A stretch of 49,897 bases of DNA from UBA4615 sp046046245 (GCA_046046245.1 JBJOKE010000024.1:1-49897), one strand, 5' to 3'. Counted from the stretch's first letter, positions 16,359 to 25,030 are shown. Translations and numbers: made by a program. Notes: generated by a model not told the origin, from the letters alone.

Positions 16359-17510
16359 ATGGACGTCTCGAGGGCGATCTCGGTCGATGACCTGAGGACG
16401 ATGGCCCGCGCGCGGCTGCCGCGGGCGGTGTTCGACTTCATCGACGGCGCCGCGGCCGACGAGCGCACCCTGCGCGCGAACATCGCCGACTTCGGGACGG
16501 TACGGCTGGTGCCGCGCTTCCTGCGGGACGTCTCCGACACCCGGCTCGACACGATGGTGCTCGGGGCGCCGTCGGCCGCACCGCTGCTGATCGGCCCGAC
16601 CGGCCTGGCGACGCTCGCGTGGCCCGACGCGGAGCGGGCGCTGGCCGCGGAGGCGGCGCGGGCCGGCATCCCGTTCGTGCTGAGCACCGGCGCCGGCAAC
16701 ACGATCGAGGAGGCCGCGGCGGTCGGCCCGGGTCGCCGCTGGTTCCAGCTGTACGTGTTCAAGGATCGCTCGATCACCGAGGGGATGATCGAGCGCGCCG
16801 CGAAGGCCGGATACGAAGCGCTGGTGCTCACCGTCGACGTGCCGGTGGTCGGCAAGCGCGAACGCGACTGGCGCAACGGCTTCACGATCCCTCTGCGTCT
16901 CGGCCCGGCGACCCTGCTCGACTTCGCGCGTCATCCGGGCTGGTGCCTGCAGGTCGCGCGGCACGGGATGCCGCGGATGGGCAACTTCGACGGCGCGCGC
17001 ACCGGGTCCGACGCGATGTCGCATGCGGCCCTGATGAACAGCCAGCTCGATCCGACGCTCACCTGGGATGCCATCGGCTGGCTGCGCGATCGATGGCACG
17101 GGCCGATCCTCGTCAAGGGGCTGCTGTCGCTCGACGACGTGCTGCGCGCGGCAGACTCGGGCGCCGACGCCGTCATCGTGTCGAACCACGGCGGTCGGCA
17201 GCTCGATGGCGTCGACTCGACGATCCGCTCGCTCGCGCTGTGGGGCCCCCGGGCCGCCGAGCGGGTGCCGATCCTGGTCGACGGCGGATTCAGGCGGGGC
17301 AGCGACATCGTCAAGGCGATCGCGCTCGGCGCGTCCGCGGTGCTGGTCGGACGGCCGACGCTCTATGGCGTGGCCGCCGGCGGCGCGGCCGGGGTGCGTC
17401 GCTGCCTGCAGCTGCTGATCGACGAGATGCACGTCACGCTCGCGCACCTGGGCGTGAAGTCGATCGCCGAGGTGGGCCGGCACTGCGTCGAGGTCGACCC
17501 GCGGCGCTGA
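16359..17510 (+). CDS. FMN-dependent 2-hydroxyacid oxidase/dehydrogenase (copy 1)
   Basis: This 383-residue protein belongs to the lactate dehydrogenase/glycolate oxidase/mandelate dehydrogenase family of FMN enzymes that oxidise L-2-hydroxy acids to 2-keto acids. Features are AVFDFIDGAAADE at the N-terminus, PRFLRDVS, IGPTGLATL (FMN contact), WFQLYVFKDR, LTVDVPVVGKRERD, then SNHGGRQLDG (near residue 277, with the catalytic His and substrate Arg), LVDGGFRRGSD and VGRPTLYG for FMN phosphate. It starts 10 bases after dctM, so it belongs to the TRAP operon. A paralogue follows 133 bases later. The substrate is unknown; it may be the hydroxy acid imported by the TRAP system. Confidence 0.92.
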   Translation: MDVSRAISVDDLRTMARARLPRAVFDFIDGAAADERTLRANIADFGTVRLVPRFLRDVSDTRLDTMVLGAPSAAPLLIGPTGLATLAWPDAERALAAEAARAGIPFVLSTGAGNTIEEAAAVGPGRRWFQLYVFKDRSITEGMIERAAKAGYEALVLTVDVPVVGKRERDWRNGFTIPLRLGPATLLDFARHPGWCLQVARHGMPRMGNFDGARTGSDAMSHAALMNSQLDPTLTWDAIGWLRDRWHGPILVKGLLSLDDVLRAADSGADAVIVSNHGGRQLDGVDSTIRSLALWGPRAAERVPILVDGGFRRGSDIVKAIALGASAVLVGRPTLYGVAAGGAAGVRRCLQLLIDEMHVTLAHLGVKSIAEVGRHCVEVDPRR

Positions 17511-17643
17511 GCGTTTCGCCGCCCGGCGCGCGGGATCGTCGCGGCGGTCCGAGACATCGGACGTCGATCGGTGGAACGGGCGTCGGCCGTCGCGGGGTCC
17601 GGGGCGTAGGATCCGCGGCATCGCACCCCCGGCCCCGACGCGG

Positions 17644-18789
17644 ATGGACGCCACGCGCGCGACCTCGGTCCAAGACCTGAGACTCATCGCCCGCGCGCGG
17701 CTGCCGCGGGCGGTGTTCGACTTCGTCGACGGCGCGGCCTGCGACGAGCGCAGCGCGCGCGCGAACGTCGACGACTTCGCGGCGGTGCGCTTCGTGCCGC
17801 GCTTCCTGCGCGACGTGTCGTCGACCTCGGTCGCGACCACGCTGCTCGGCGCGCCGGCGGCCGCGCCGATCGCGATCGCGCCCACCGGCCTGGCCACCCT
17901 CGTCCATCCCGATGCCGACCGCGTGCTCGCGCGCGAGGCCGCGGCCGCGGGCATTCCGTTCGCGCTGTCGACCGCCTCGGGCACCTCGCTCGAGGACGTC
18001 GCCGCGGTCGGCCCGGGGCGCCGGTGGTTCCAGCTCTACGTGTTCCGCGACCGCTCGATCACCGAGCGGCTGATCGAGCGTGCGGCCGCGGCAGGCTACG
18101 AGGCGCTGGTGCTGACGGTCGACGTGCCGTTGGTGGGCAAGCGCGACCGTGACCGGCGCAACGGCTTCACCGTGCCGCTGCGGCTCACGCCGTCGACCGT
18201 GCTCGACTTCGCGCTGCACCCGCGCTGGTGCCTCGGCCTCGCGCGGCACGGGATGCCGACGATGCGCAACTACGAGCTCGGCGACCTCGGCGGCCGCTCG
18301 CACGCCGAGGTGGTGGGCTCGCTCTACGACCCGTCGCTGACCTGGGAGGCGCTCGCGTGGCTGCGCGCGCGCTGGCGCGGACCGCTGCTGGTCAAGGGCC
18401 TGCTCGCGCTCGACGACGTGCTGCGCGCGGCCGATCTCGGCGCCGACGCGGTGGTGGTGTCGAACCACGGCGGCCGTCAGCTCGACGGCACCTCCTCCTC
18501 GATCCGGGCGCTCGCCGACTGGGGCGCGCAGGCGTCAGCCCGCGTGCCGCTGCTGGTCGACGGCGGCATCCGCCGCGGCAGCGACGTCGTGGCCGCGGTC
18601 GCGCTCGGCGCGCGCGGCGTGCTGATCGGCCGGCCCGGGCTCTACGCGGTCGGCGCGGGCGGCGCGCCGGCGGTGCGGCGGATGCTCGCGACGCTGGTCG
18701 AGGAGATGCACCTCACGCTCGCCCACCTGGGCGCGGCGTCGCTCGCGGAGGTGGGGCGGCACTGCGTCGAGACGGATCCGCGGCGCTGA
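17644..18789 (+). CDS. FMN-dependent 2-hydroxyacid oxidase/dehydrogenase (copy 2)
   Basis: This 381-residue paralogue of the preceding gene shares the same blocks in the same order: AVFDFVDGAACDE, PRFLRDVSS, IAPTGLATL, WFQLYVFRDR, LTVDVPLVGKRDRD, SNHGGRQLDG, LVDGGIRRGSD and a C-terminal LAHLGAASLAEVGRHCVE. The two copies look alike over their full length, so this is a tandem duplication. They differ mainly in the loop after RHGMP (TMRNYELGDLGGRSHAEVV here, RMGNFDGARTGSDAMSHAAL in copy 1), a region that varies with substrate and membrane association in this family. The 133-base gap holds a TAGGAT hexamer (17607-17612) and no clear terminator, so it may have its own promoter. Substrate divergence is inferred. 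Confidence 0.92.
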   Translation: MDATRATSVQDLRLIARARLPRAVFDFVDGAACDERSARANVDDFAAVRFVPRFLRDVSSTSVATTLLGAPAAAPIAIAPTGLATLVHPDADRVLAREAAAAGIPFALSTASGTSLEDVAAVGPGRRWFQLYVFRDRSITERLIERAAAAGYEALVLTVDVPLVGKRDRDRRNGFTVPLRLTPSTVLDFALHPRWCLGLARHGMPTMRNYELGDLGGRSHAEVVGSLYDPSLTWEALAWLRARWRGPLLVKGLLALDDVLRAADLGADAVVVSNHGGRQLDGTSSSIRALADWGAQASARVPLLVDGGIRRGSDVVAAVALGARGVLIGRPGLYAVGAGGAPAVRRMLATLVEEMHLTLAHLGAASLAEVGRHCVETDPRR

Positions 18790-19097
18790 GCGGCGCGCCA
18801 GGCGGCCGCAGGTCCGCCGCCGGCTTGACGGCAGCGCGGGCGCGCCCGTAACGTCACGGACATGTCCCGCCCGCGTCGCCATTCCTCGGCCCGTCACGCC
18901 CGCCTCCAGGCAGCGCGTCCTGCGGCGCCTTCGTGCGCGCGGGTCGAGACTACCAAACGGCGTCTGCGCTAGCGCGGGACGTCGTGTCCCGTCTGGCGGA
19001 GCGTCGGACGGGCACACGGAGAGGGTCTCCATCGCTGCACGGTCCGACATCCGGTCGACGGAACGCATACCGTTCCCCCCCACCGACCGAGGTCACC
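18790..19097 (+). promoter_or_regulatory. asd upstream region with promoter-like hexamers and a possible structured leader
   Basis: These 308 bases precede asd and hold no confident gene. TTGACG (18825-18830) and TAACGT (18849-18854), 18 bases apart, resemble a sigma-70 promoter. A 36-codon frame starts at 18862 and stops at 18972. It is followed by the hairpin CGGGAC-GTCGT-GTCCCG (18975-18991). An overlapping alternative pairs 18984-18993 with 19007-19017, so the two cannot form together. A third small hairpin (GGAGA-GGG-TCTCC) lies at 19018-19030. This arrangement resembles a transcription-attenuation leader, but no T-run follows, and GC-rich DNA gives many chance hairpins. Confidence 0.35.
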
Positions 19098-20183
19098 ATG
19101 CAAGCGAGTCTCCCTTTCGTCTCCCGTTCCGCCGCGTTCTCCCCGCCACCGCGGTGGTCCCATCGGCGCGCGCTGCGCGTCGGCATCGTCGGCGCCACCG
19201 GGCTGGTCGGCGACCTGATGCGTCGCTGCCTGCTCGAACGCGCGTTCCCGGTCGCGTCGCTGCGCCTCTTCGCATCGGCGCGCTCGGCCGGCCGCACGCT
19301 GCCCTGGCAGGAGACCGCGGTCGTCGTCGAGGACGCCGCCACCGCGGACTTCTCCGGCCTGGACGTGGTGTTCTTCTCCGCCGGCGGCGACACCTCCCGT
19401 GCCCTGGCGCCCGTGGCGGCCGCGGCCGGCGCGATCGTCATCGACAACTCGTCGGCCTGGCGCCGGGATCCCGAGGTGCCGCTGGTGGTGTCGGAGGTCA
19501 ACGCCTCGGCGCTGGGCTCGATCCCGAAGGGCATCGTGGCCAATCCCAACTGCACGACCATGGCGGCGATGCCGGTGCTCAAGCCGCTGCACGACGCGGC
19601 GGGGCTGTGCCGGCTGGTCGTCAGCAGCTACCAGGCGGTGTCCGGCGCGGGGCTCGCGGGCATCGACGAGCTGTCGCGACAGCTGCGCGCCGTCGACGAC
19701 GGGCATCGGCTGGCGTACGACGGCGCGTCGGCGGACATCGGGTCCGGCCCGAAGTGGGCCGCGCCGATCGCCTTCAACGTGGTGCCGCTGAATTACCGGG
19801 AGGGCGAGGACGGCTACACGGAGGAGGAGCTCAAGCTGCGCGACGAGAGCCGGAAGATCCTCGACCTGCCGGAGCTGCCGGTGTCGGGCACCTGCGTGCG
19901 CGTGCCGGTCTTCACCGGTCATGCGGTGTCGATCAACGCGGCGTTCGAGCGGCCGATCAGCGTCGCGCAGGCGAGCGCGCTGCTGCGCGCCGCGCCCGGC
20001 GTCGAGCTGAGCGCGGTGCCGACGCCGCTGGCGGCGACGGGCCGCGATCCGGTCCTCGTCGGACGGATCCGTCCCGACCCGACGGTGCCGCACGGGCTGG
20101 TGCTGTTCGCCTGCGCGGACAACCTTCGCAAGGGGGCGGCGCTCAACGCCGTCCAGATCGCCGAGGCGCTGATCGGGCGCTGA
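19098..20183 (+). CDS. asd: Aspartate-semialdehyde dehydrogenase
   Basis: This 361-residue cytosolic enzyme reduces aspartyl-4-phosphate to aspartate semialdehyde, the branch-point precursor of lysine, diaminopimelate, threonine and methionine. The NADP motif is GATGLVG (32-38). The catalytic Cys152 sits in ANPNCTTMAAMP. The SSYQAVSGAGLAGIDEL block and the GTCVRVPVFTGHAVSIN block with its conserved His are diagnostic. The gene appears to stand alone, not in an amino-acid operon, with hydroxyacid oxidases upstream and a convergent MetX-like gene downstream. The ATG at 19098 follows GAGGTCACC, a reasonable ribosome-binding site. The preceding 20-odd residues before the Rossmann fold are slightly longer than in typical homologues. 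Confidence 0.95.
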   Translation: MQASLPFVSRSAAFSPPPRWSHRRALRVGIVGATGLVGDLMRRCLLERAFPVASLRLFASARSAGRTLPWQETAVVVEDAATADFSGLDVVFFSAGGDTSRALAPVAAAAGAIVIDNSSAWRRDPEVPLVVSEVNASALGSIPKGIVANPNCTTMAAMPVLKPLHDAAGLCRLVVSSYQAVSGAGLAGIDELSRQLRAVDDGHRLAYDGASADIGSGPKWAAPIAFNVVPLNYREGEDGYTEEELKLRDESRKILDLPELPVSGTCVRVPVFTGHAVSINAAFERPISVAQASALLRAAPGVELSAVPTPLAATGRDPVLVGRIRPDPTVPHGLVLFACADNLRKGAALNAVQIAEALIGR

Positions 20184-20202
20184 CCGGACGCGGGCGTGCG
20201 CG

Positions 20203-20227
20203 GCGCGACGGGTGCGGCCCGTCGCGC
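20203..20227. terminator. Hairpin between convergent asd and MetX-like genes
   Basis: GCGCGACGGG and CCCGTCGCGC form a perfect 10-bp stem with a TGCGG loop in the 63-base gap between the two convergent stops. The position and stability fit a bidirectional terminator, although neither strand has a T-run. Confidence 0.55.
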
Positions 20228-20246
20228 GCCGTATCGGCGGAGGATG

Positions 20247-21272
20247 TCAGCCCTCCTGCGCGAACGCCCGCACCGTGTCGCGCACGAACGCCCAGTCCTC
20301 GCCGCGGTGGATCGGGTTGCCCGCCCGATGGCCCCACGCGGACTCGATGACGGCCAGGCGCCCGCGCTGCAGGAACGGCAGTTCGGCGGCGTTGTCCTGC
20401 CAGCGGAAGTACAGGTCCGTGCGCCCCGGCATCAGCAGCACCGGGCACTCGATCGCACGCAGCGCGCGTTCGAAGTCGCCGCCGTGCGCGGGGTCCTCGG
20501 CGATCGAGAAGGTCTGCCAGGTGTGCACGTGCGCGAGCAGATCGTGCGCGTCGCGGCGCAGGAAGTTGCCCTCCCAGTTGCCCACGAGCCAGTCCTCGAG
20601 CGACGAGTAGCCGAGCGCGGTCCAGAGCCGGTCGCGATAGAAGTCCTGCGACAGCGCCCAGCCCGCGTAGACGCGGCCCATGGCGCGCAGGCCGCGCTCG
20701 GGCCTGCGGTCGAACGACAGCCCGTTCCACGCCGGGTCCGCGCACAGTGCCGCCTTCACGCCCTCGAGGAACACGAAGTTGTGCGGCGCGCAGCGCGCGG
20801 CGCCGCAGACGACGACGGCGCGGCCCACCTCGCCGGGGAAGCTCGAGGCCCACTGGTAGGCCTGCATGCCCCCCATCGACCAGCCGTAGACCATCGCCAG
20901 ACGCTCGACGCCGAGGACCTCGCGCAGCAGCCGGCGCTGGACGTGGACGTTGTCGAGGATCGACCACTGCGGGTATCGGCCGCGGTCGAACGGCGGCGGC
21001 GTGTTGGACGGCGAGGTCGACAGGCCGTTGCCCATCATGTCCGGGATCACGACGAACCATCGGTCGGGATCGAGGATGCCGCCCGGCTCGATCAGCCACT
21101 GGGTGTCGAGGTGCTGCGCGGAGAACGAGGTGGGATAGAGGACGACGTTGTCCCTGGCAGGCGACAGCGTGCCGTAGGTCCGGTAGGACAGCTTCACGCC
21201 GCGTGCGGTGTGGCCGGAGGCGAGGACGACGTCGCCAGCGTCGAAGACGGCGGCGGGATGGGCGGGGTTCAC
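20247..21272 (-). CDS. MetX-like alpha/beta-hydrolase (homoserine acetyltransferase family)
   Basis: This 341-residue protein has the MetX/homoserine O-acetyltransferase fold: LSYRTYGTLSPARDNVVLYPTSF near the N-terminus, the nucleophile elbow GWSMGGMQAYQWA (Ser132), a PGRTDLYF aspartate and GHRAGNP histidine. The oxyanion-side sequence and the short C-terminus resemble the paralogous branch that includes ester hydrolases rather than true MetX, so methionine synthesis is uncertain. The start is a GTG at 21272, chosen because upstream sequence has no conserved character and no nearby ATG exists. It converges on asd, an aspartate-family gene, but is not co-transcribed with it. Confidence 0.83.
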   Translation of the reverse strand: MNPAHPAAVFDAGDVVLASGHTARGVKLSYRTYGTLSPARDNVVLYPTSFSAQHLDTQWLIEPGGILDPDRWFVVIPDMMGNGLSTSPSNTPPPFDRGRYPQWSILDNVHVQRRLLREVLGVERLAMVYGWSMGGMQAYQWASSFPGEVGRAVVVCGAARCAPHNFVFLEGVKAALCADPAWNGLSFDRRPERGLRAMGRVYAGWALSQDFYRDRLWTALGYSSLEDWLVGNWEGNFLRRDAHDLLAHVHTWQTFSIAEDPAHGGDFERALRAIECPVLLMPGRTDLYFRWQDNAAELPFLQRGRLAVIESAWGHRAGNPIHRGEDWAFVRDTVRAFAQEG

Positions 21273-21336
21273 GGGGGCGGGGCTCCGACGGACGCGACCG
21301 GGCGATCGTAGCGCGCGGCCGCGCAGGCGGTGCGGA

Positions 21337-22029
21337 TCAGCGGGTCGGAGGCTCGGCCCGCGCGCGGCACGCGAGCACCCTCGCCTCCAGCGCCTCGAGC
21401 GCCCGATCGCGCAGCCCCAGCTCGCGCAGGTGGCGGACGGTGTCGAACAGGTAGTCGCAGCCGCGGCCGAGCGGGCCGGCCGCCTCGGCGAGGCGCGCGG
21501 CGACCGTGTCGGCGTCGAGGCCCGGCGCATAGCGCTCGTGCTCGCGGTTCGCGGCGAACGCGATCGCCGGCACCGGGCCGTCCGGCGTGCGCGCGACGGC
21601 CCAGACGGGACGGTAGGCGTGGGTCATCATCTCGCGCCGCCACAGCACGTCGAGTTCGGCGCGCTCGGTGCCCGGGGCGAGCCGGTAGGCCACGCCGCGA
21701 CAGCTGCCGCCGGACTCCAGCGACAGCATCAGCCCGGGCCGCTCCGGACTGCCGCGGCCGGCGCGTACCCACAGGCAGAACTGCCGGTGCCAGCCGTGGA
21801 CGGTGGCGACGCGGCGACCGTCGAAGAGGAAGGCCGGGTTCCAGATCAGCGAGCCGAAGGCGAACACCCACACGGGCCCCGGCCGCGGCGCGCTCGCGAG
21901 CATCGACTCGATCTGCGCGCACCGCTCGGCATCCGACATGAACGCGACGTCGTCACCGAGCATCGCGCGGACCTGCGCGTGCAGGGAGCCGTCGAGGATG
22001 GTGTCTCGGGTCAGTCGGAACGCGGCCAT
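21337..22029 (-). CDS. Gamma-glutamylcyclotransferase, ChaC-like
   Basis: This 230-residue protein matches the ChaC family, cytosolic enzymes that cleave glutathione to 5-oxoproline and Cys-Gly. The signature WVFAFGSLIWNPAF holds the substrate-binding loop. It is followed by VHGWHRQFCLWV, RGSPERPGLMLSLESGGSCRGVAYRL, and a late GCDYLFDTVRHLRELGL that contains the family Tyr. An N-terminal 50-residue helical segment precedes the core, as in many proteobacterial homologues. It starts at an ATG (22029) 65 bases after the M81 peptidase stop and ends 64 bases before the MetX-like start, so it may share a transcript with both. Confidence 0.9.
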   Translation of the reverse strand: MAAFRLTRDTILDGSLHAQVRAMLGDDVAFMSDAERCAQIESMLASAPRPGPVWVFAFGSLIWNPAFLFDGRRVATVHGWHRQFCLWVRAGRGSPERPGLMLSLESGGSCRGVAYRLAPGTERAELDVLWRREMMTHAYRPVWAVARTPDGPVPAIAFAANREHERYAPGLDADTVAARLAEAAGPLGRGCDYLFDTVRHLRELGLRDRALEALEARVLACRARAEPPTR

Positions 22030-22094
22030 GTCGAGCGGGATTCTGCCACCGGCACCGCGCCCGCCGCCCGCGAAGCCGACCGACCGGGGGGGCC

Positions 22095-23594
22095 TCAGCG
22101 CGTTGCCACCGGCCCGCGCACGGGATCGGCCACGCGCGGCCACAGCGGCCGCGTCACGTGCCGGTGCGCGAGCGCCGCCATGTCCATCGAGCCCGAGCCC
22201 GGCGCCGACAGGTAGAGGATCCCGCGGGCGATCGGCGCGAAGCCGGCGTGGAAATGCTGCGTCGACTTCGCGACGAGGAGCCGCCGGCGCATCGGGTCGA
22301 TGCCCGCCTGCGCGAAGCAGTCGGGGTGGAAGGTCTGGATCCGGTAGTCGTTGACCACGACGTCGACGGCCTGCGCATCGTCGGGGCCGCCGATCCGCAG
22401 CCAGGCCATCCGCCCGAGGGGCGCGAGCGCTCCGCCGAAGGGCTGCGTGCCGGACGCGCGCAGCGCCTTCACCGTCACGCGCGCATCGAGCGGGTCGCCC
22501 GAGCCCGGACCGAGCTTGCCGCCGATCCGCATGTCGAGCGATGCGCCCTCGCCCGCGTCGAACGCGAGCTGCACCGCCACCGGGTCCCACAGCGGCGACA
22601 GCGCGGCGCCGCCCACCCGCCGCTCGACGAGTCGGCGCAGCACGAAGGTCGAGTCGCCGGCCGCGCCGATGCCCGGGTTGTCGGCGGTGTCGGCGAGCAC
22701 CCACGGGCGCTCGCCGGGGCCGGCCTCGAGCACGCGGTCGATCGCCGCGTCGATCGACAGGAAAGGCGGCACGATCGCGTCGCGCGCCGCCCAGACGCGC
22801 TCGGCGAGCGCGGCCGCGTGGCGCGCGGCGAGCGCCGCGTCGCCGTCGGCGACGACCAGCGTGCGCGTGCCGACCTCGGGCGTGTCGCCCCAGGGGAAGC
22901 CGTGGCCCAGCGAGACCGACAGCACGCCCGGTTCGCGCTCGGTCGCGGCCATCTCCGCGACGATCGAGCGCATGGGCTCGGCCGTGGTCGGATAGATGCC
23001 GAGCATCGCGCAGTCGTGCAGCGCCATCACCGGCCGCACGCGGCCCTCGAGCGTCGCACGCAGCAGCTCGAAGACCTCGGCGGCGCGCTCGACGATGTCG
23101 ACGTGCGGATACTCCTTGAAGATCACCGCGACGTCGGCGCTCGCCACCTTCAGCGCGGTCAGGTGGCAGTGCAGGTCGAGCTCGACCGCGATCGGCACCG
23201 ACGGGCCGACCAGGGCGCGCACGCGCGCGAGCAGCTCGCCCTCGGCGTCGGGATGGCCGTCGGCGATCATCGCGCCGTGCAGGTTCAGCATCACCGCGTC
23301 GACCGGCATCGCGGCGCGCAGGTCGGCGAGGATCTCGTCGCGCAGCGCCTCGAAGGTCGCGCGCGTGGTGTCGCCGGCCGGCTGCGCGAACGCGGCCAGC
23401 CCCTCGACGACCTCCCAGCCGAGCGCGCGCGCGCGTTCGCGCCAGAGGATCAGCGGCAGCGCGAAGAGCCCCGGCGCGTCGCCGTGCGCGCCGCCGCGCA
23501 CGAGCATCGTGCCCTCGAAGACCGAGCGGCCGGTGGGGATGGGGGAGAAGGAGTTGGTCTCGGTGCCGAGGCAGGCGGTGAAGAGTCGGGTCAC
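22095..23594 (-). CDS. M81 family metallopeptidase (MlrC-like)
   Basis: This 499-residue protein resembles microcystinase C/M81 peptidases, zinc enzymes that hydrolyse small linear peptides. The N-terminal LFTACLGTETNSFSPIPTG is diagnostic, with likely metal or catalytic residues in NLHGAM (104-109) and ELDLHCHLT (D140, H142, H144). The MDMAALAHRHVTRPLWP end is also typical. Most bacteria with this family do not degrade microcystin, so the natural substrate is unknown. The start is a GTG at 23594 that matches the conserved N-terminus. It lies between the GT1 glycosyltransferase and the ChaC-like gene, with 65-base gaps on each side. Confidence 0.9.
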   Translation of the reverse strand: MTRLFTACLGTETNSFSPIPTGRSVFEGTMLVRGGAHGDAPGLFALPLILWRERARALGWEVVEGLAAFAQPAGDTTRATFEALRDEILADLRAAMPVDAVMLNLHGAMIADGHPDAEGELLARVRALVGPSVPIAVELDLHCHLTALKVASADVAVIFKEYPHVDIVERAAEVFELLRATLEGRVRPVMALHDCAMLGIYPTTAEPMRSIVAEMAATEREPGVLSVSLGHGFPWGDTPEVGTRTLVVADGDAALAARHAAALAERVWAARDAIVPPFLSIDAAIDRVLEAGPGERPWVLADTADNPGIGAAGDSTFVLRRLVERRVGGAALSPLWDPVAVQLAFDAGEGASLDMRIGGKLGPGSGDPLDARVTVKALRASGTQPFGGALAPLGRMAWLRIGGPDDAQAVDVVVNDYRIQTFHPDCFAQAGIDPMRRRLLVAKSTQHFHAGFAPIARGILYLSAPGSGSMDMAALAHRHVTRPLWPRVADPVRGPVATR

Positions 23595-23659
23595 GTCGGG
23601 GCACTCGGTGCGCGGGCGGCCAGTCTCCGCCGGCGTCCCGGTGCGGTCAAACCGCGGGC

Positions 23660-24958
23660 TCACGCCGGTCCGCGGTCGACGATCGCGTCGACGACCGCGT
23701 CGAGCCGCCGCGCGCGCGCGTCCCCGGCGATGCGCCCGGCCGCCGCCCGCGCGCCGTCGCGCACGCGCGCGTCGCCCAGCAGCGCGGCGAGCTCGGCGGC
23801 CAGCCGCGCGGGCCGGCGGCGCGCCGCGGGCGAGGTGCGCCCGGCGCCCAGCGCGACGACACGCGCGCCGTTGTCGAACTGGTCGTAGGCCCAGGGCACG
23901 ACGAGCTGCGGCACGCCCGCGCGCAGCGCCTCGGCGGTCGTGCCGATGCCGCCGTGGTGGACGAGCGCCGCCGCGTGCGGCAGCAGCGCCGCGAGCGGCA
24001 CGTAGGGGTGCCACAGCGCGTCGGTCCCGAGCCCGTCCGGCACCTGCGCGCGCTCGGGCGTCAGCAGCACGGCGCGACGTCCGGCGGCGCGCGCGGCCGC
24101 GAGCGCCGACGCGAAGACCCCGGCCGCATGGACCTGCCCGGTGCCCGCGGTCACCACTACCGGCGGCGCGCCGGCCGCGAGGAACCCCCGGACCGCGTCG
24201 GGCAGCGGTGCGCGGGCGTCGGGGTCGTGCAGCACGAACGCACCTTCGGTGAGGGGCGCGGGCCAGTCGGGCCGCGTCGGCGCGAACCACGGCGGGAACA
24301 GCGTCACCGACGCGTCGGCCACCGTCATCAGGTGGCCGAGGAAGCGGCGCACCGGCGGCAGGCCGCGCGCGGCGCGGTCGGCGTTGAGCCGCGGCAGCGC
24401 GACCGGGTCGATCGCCACGCGCTCGCCGAGCCGCCAGGCCGCGCGGCGGGCGCCCCGCGGCACCCAGCGCGGCACCGCGAGCGGCCCGAGGGTCAGCGGG
24501 TCGTGGACGGTGACGAGGTTCGACGGCGCGAGCCATGCGGCGACCACGCGCAGCGTCCGGCGACGCGCGCGGGCGATCGACGCGTGCGCGAGCACCAGCG
24601 GGTGCGCGACGAGCGTGGTCGGGCCGTCGTCGGGCAGCGCGTCGAGCCAGGCGAGCGCGTCGCGGAATGCGCGGTCGCCGCTCGTCCAGATGCGGCCGAA
24701 GCCCTCGCGCATCCGCCAGACCGCCGGATCGCGCAGCGCGCGCTCGTAGTCGTCCGCGTGGCCGAGCGGCACGACCTCGGCCGTCGGCCCGGACGCGGCC
24801 GCGGCCCGCGCCGCATGCGCCGCGGGCACCAGCAGCGAGGTGCGCACGCCGAGATCGCCGATCATGCGGGCCAGGCCGAGGAAGGGATGCAGGTCGCCGT
24901 GGGAACCGGCGGTGGCGAGGACGACCCGCGGGTCACCCGCGCGCGCGAGGAGCGTCAC
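23660..24958 (-). CDS. GT1-family glycosyltransferase (UGT-like)
   Basis: This 432-residue protein has the two-domain GT-B architecture of UDP-glucuronosyl/glucosyltransferase-like enzymes. The N-terminal acceptor domain begins with VVLATAGSHGDLHPFLGLARM. The C-terminal nucleotide-sugar domain carries ALVHHGGIGTTAEALRAG (near residue 332) followed by VPQLVVPWAYDQFDNG. Such bacterial enzymes glycosylate small lipophilic molecules, for example sterols, rhamnolipid precursors or polyketides; the acceptor here is unknown. The start is a GTG at 24958. It is upstream of and in line with the M81 peptidase. Confidence 0.88.
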   Translation of the reverse strand: MTLLARAGDPRVVLATAGSHGDLHPFLGLARMIGDLGVRTSLLVPAAHAARAAAASGPTAEVVPLGHADDYERALRDPAVWRMREGFGRIWTSGDRAFRDALAWLDALPDDGPTTLVAHPLVLAHASIARARRRTLRVVAAWLAPSNLVTVHDPLTLGPLAVPRWVPRGARRAAWRLGERVAIDPVALPRLNADRAARGLPPVRRFLGHLMTVADASVTLFPPWFAPTRPDWPAPLTEGAFVLHDPDARAPLPDAVRGFLAAGAPPVVVTAGTGQVHAAGVFASALAAARAAGRRAVLLTPERAQVPDGLGTDALWHPYVPLAALLPHAAALVHHGGIGTTAEALRAGVPQLVVPWAYDQFDNGARVVALGAGRTSPAARRRPARLAAELAALLGDARVRDGARAAAGRIAGDARARRLDAVVDAIVDRGPA

Positions 24959-25030
24959 GCGTCGGTGGATCTCGGAAGGGAAGGTGCCCCAGCATACCGC
25001 CGTCCGGCGCGCGGCCCGCGCCGCGGCGGA

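Noticed and set aside
18790..19097. Lysine riboswitch upstream of asd
   Set aside because: The region is too short and lacks the five-helix junction and conserved purine-rich core of the lysine riboswitch; only simple hairpins are seen.
20247..21272. Annotation as true methionine-biosynthetic MetX
   Set aside because: The fold fits, but the short sequence and divergent oxyanion region look like the ester-hydrolase paralogue branch; a search is needed to decide.
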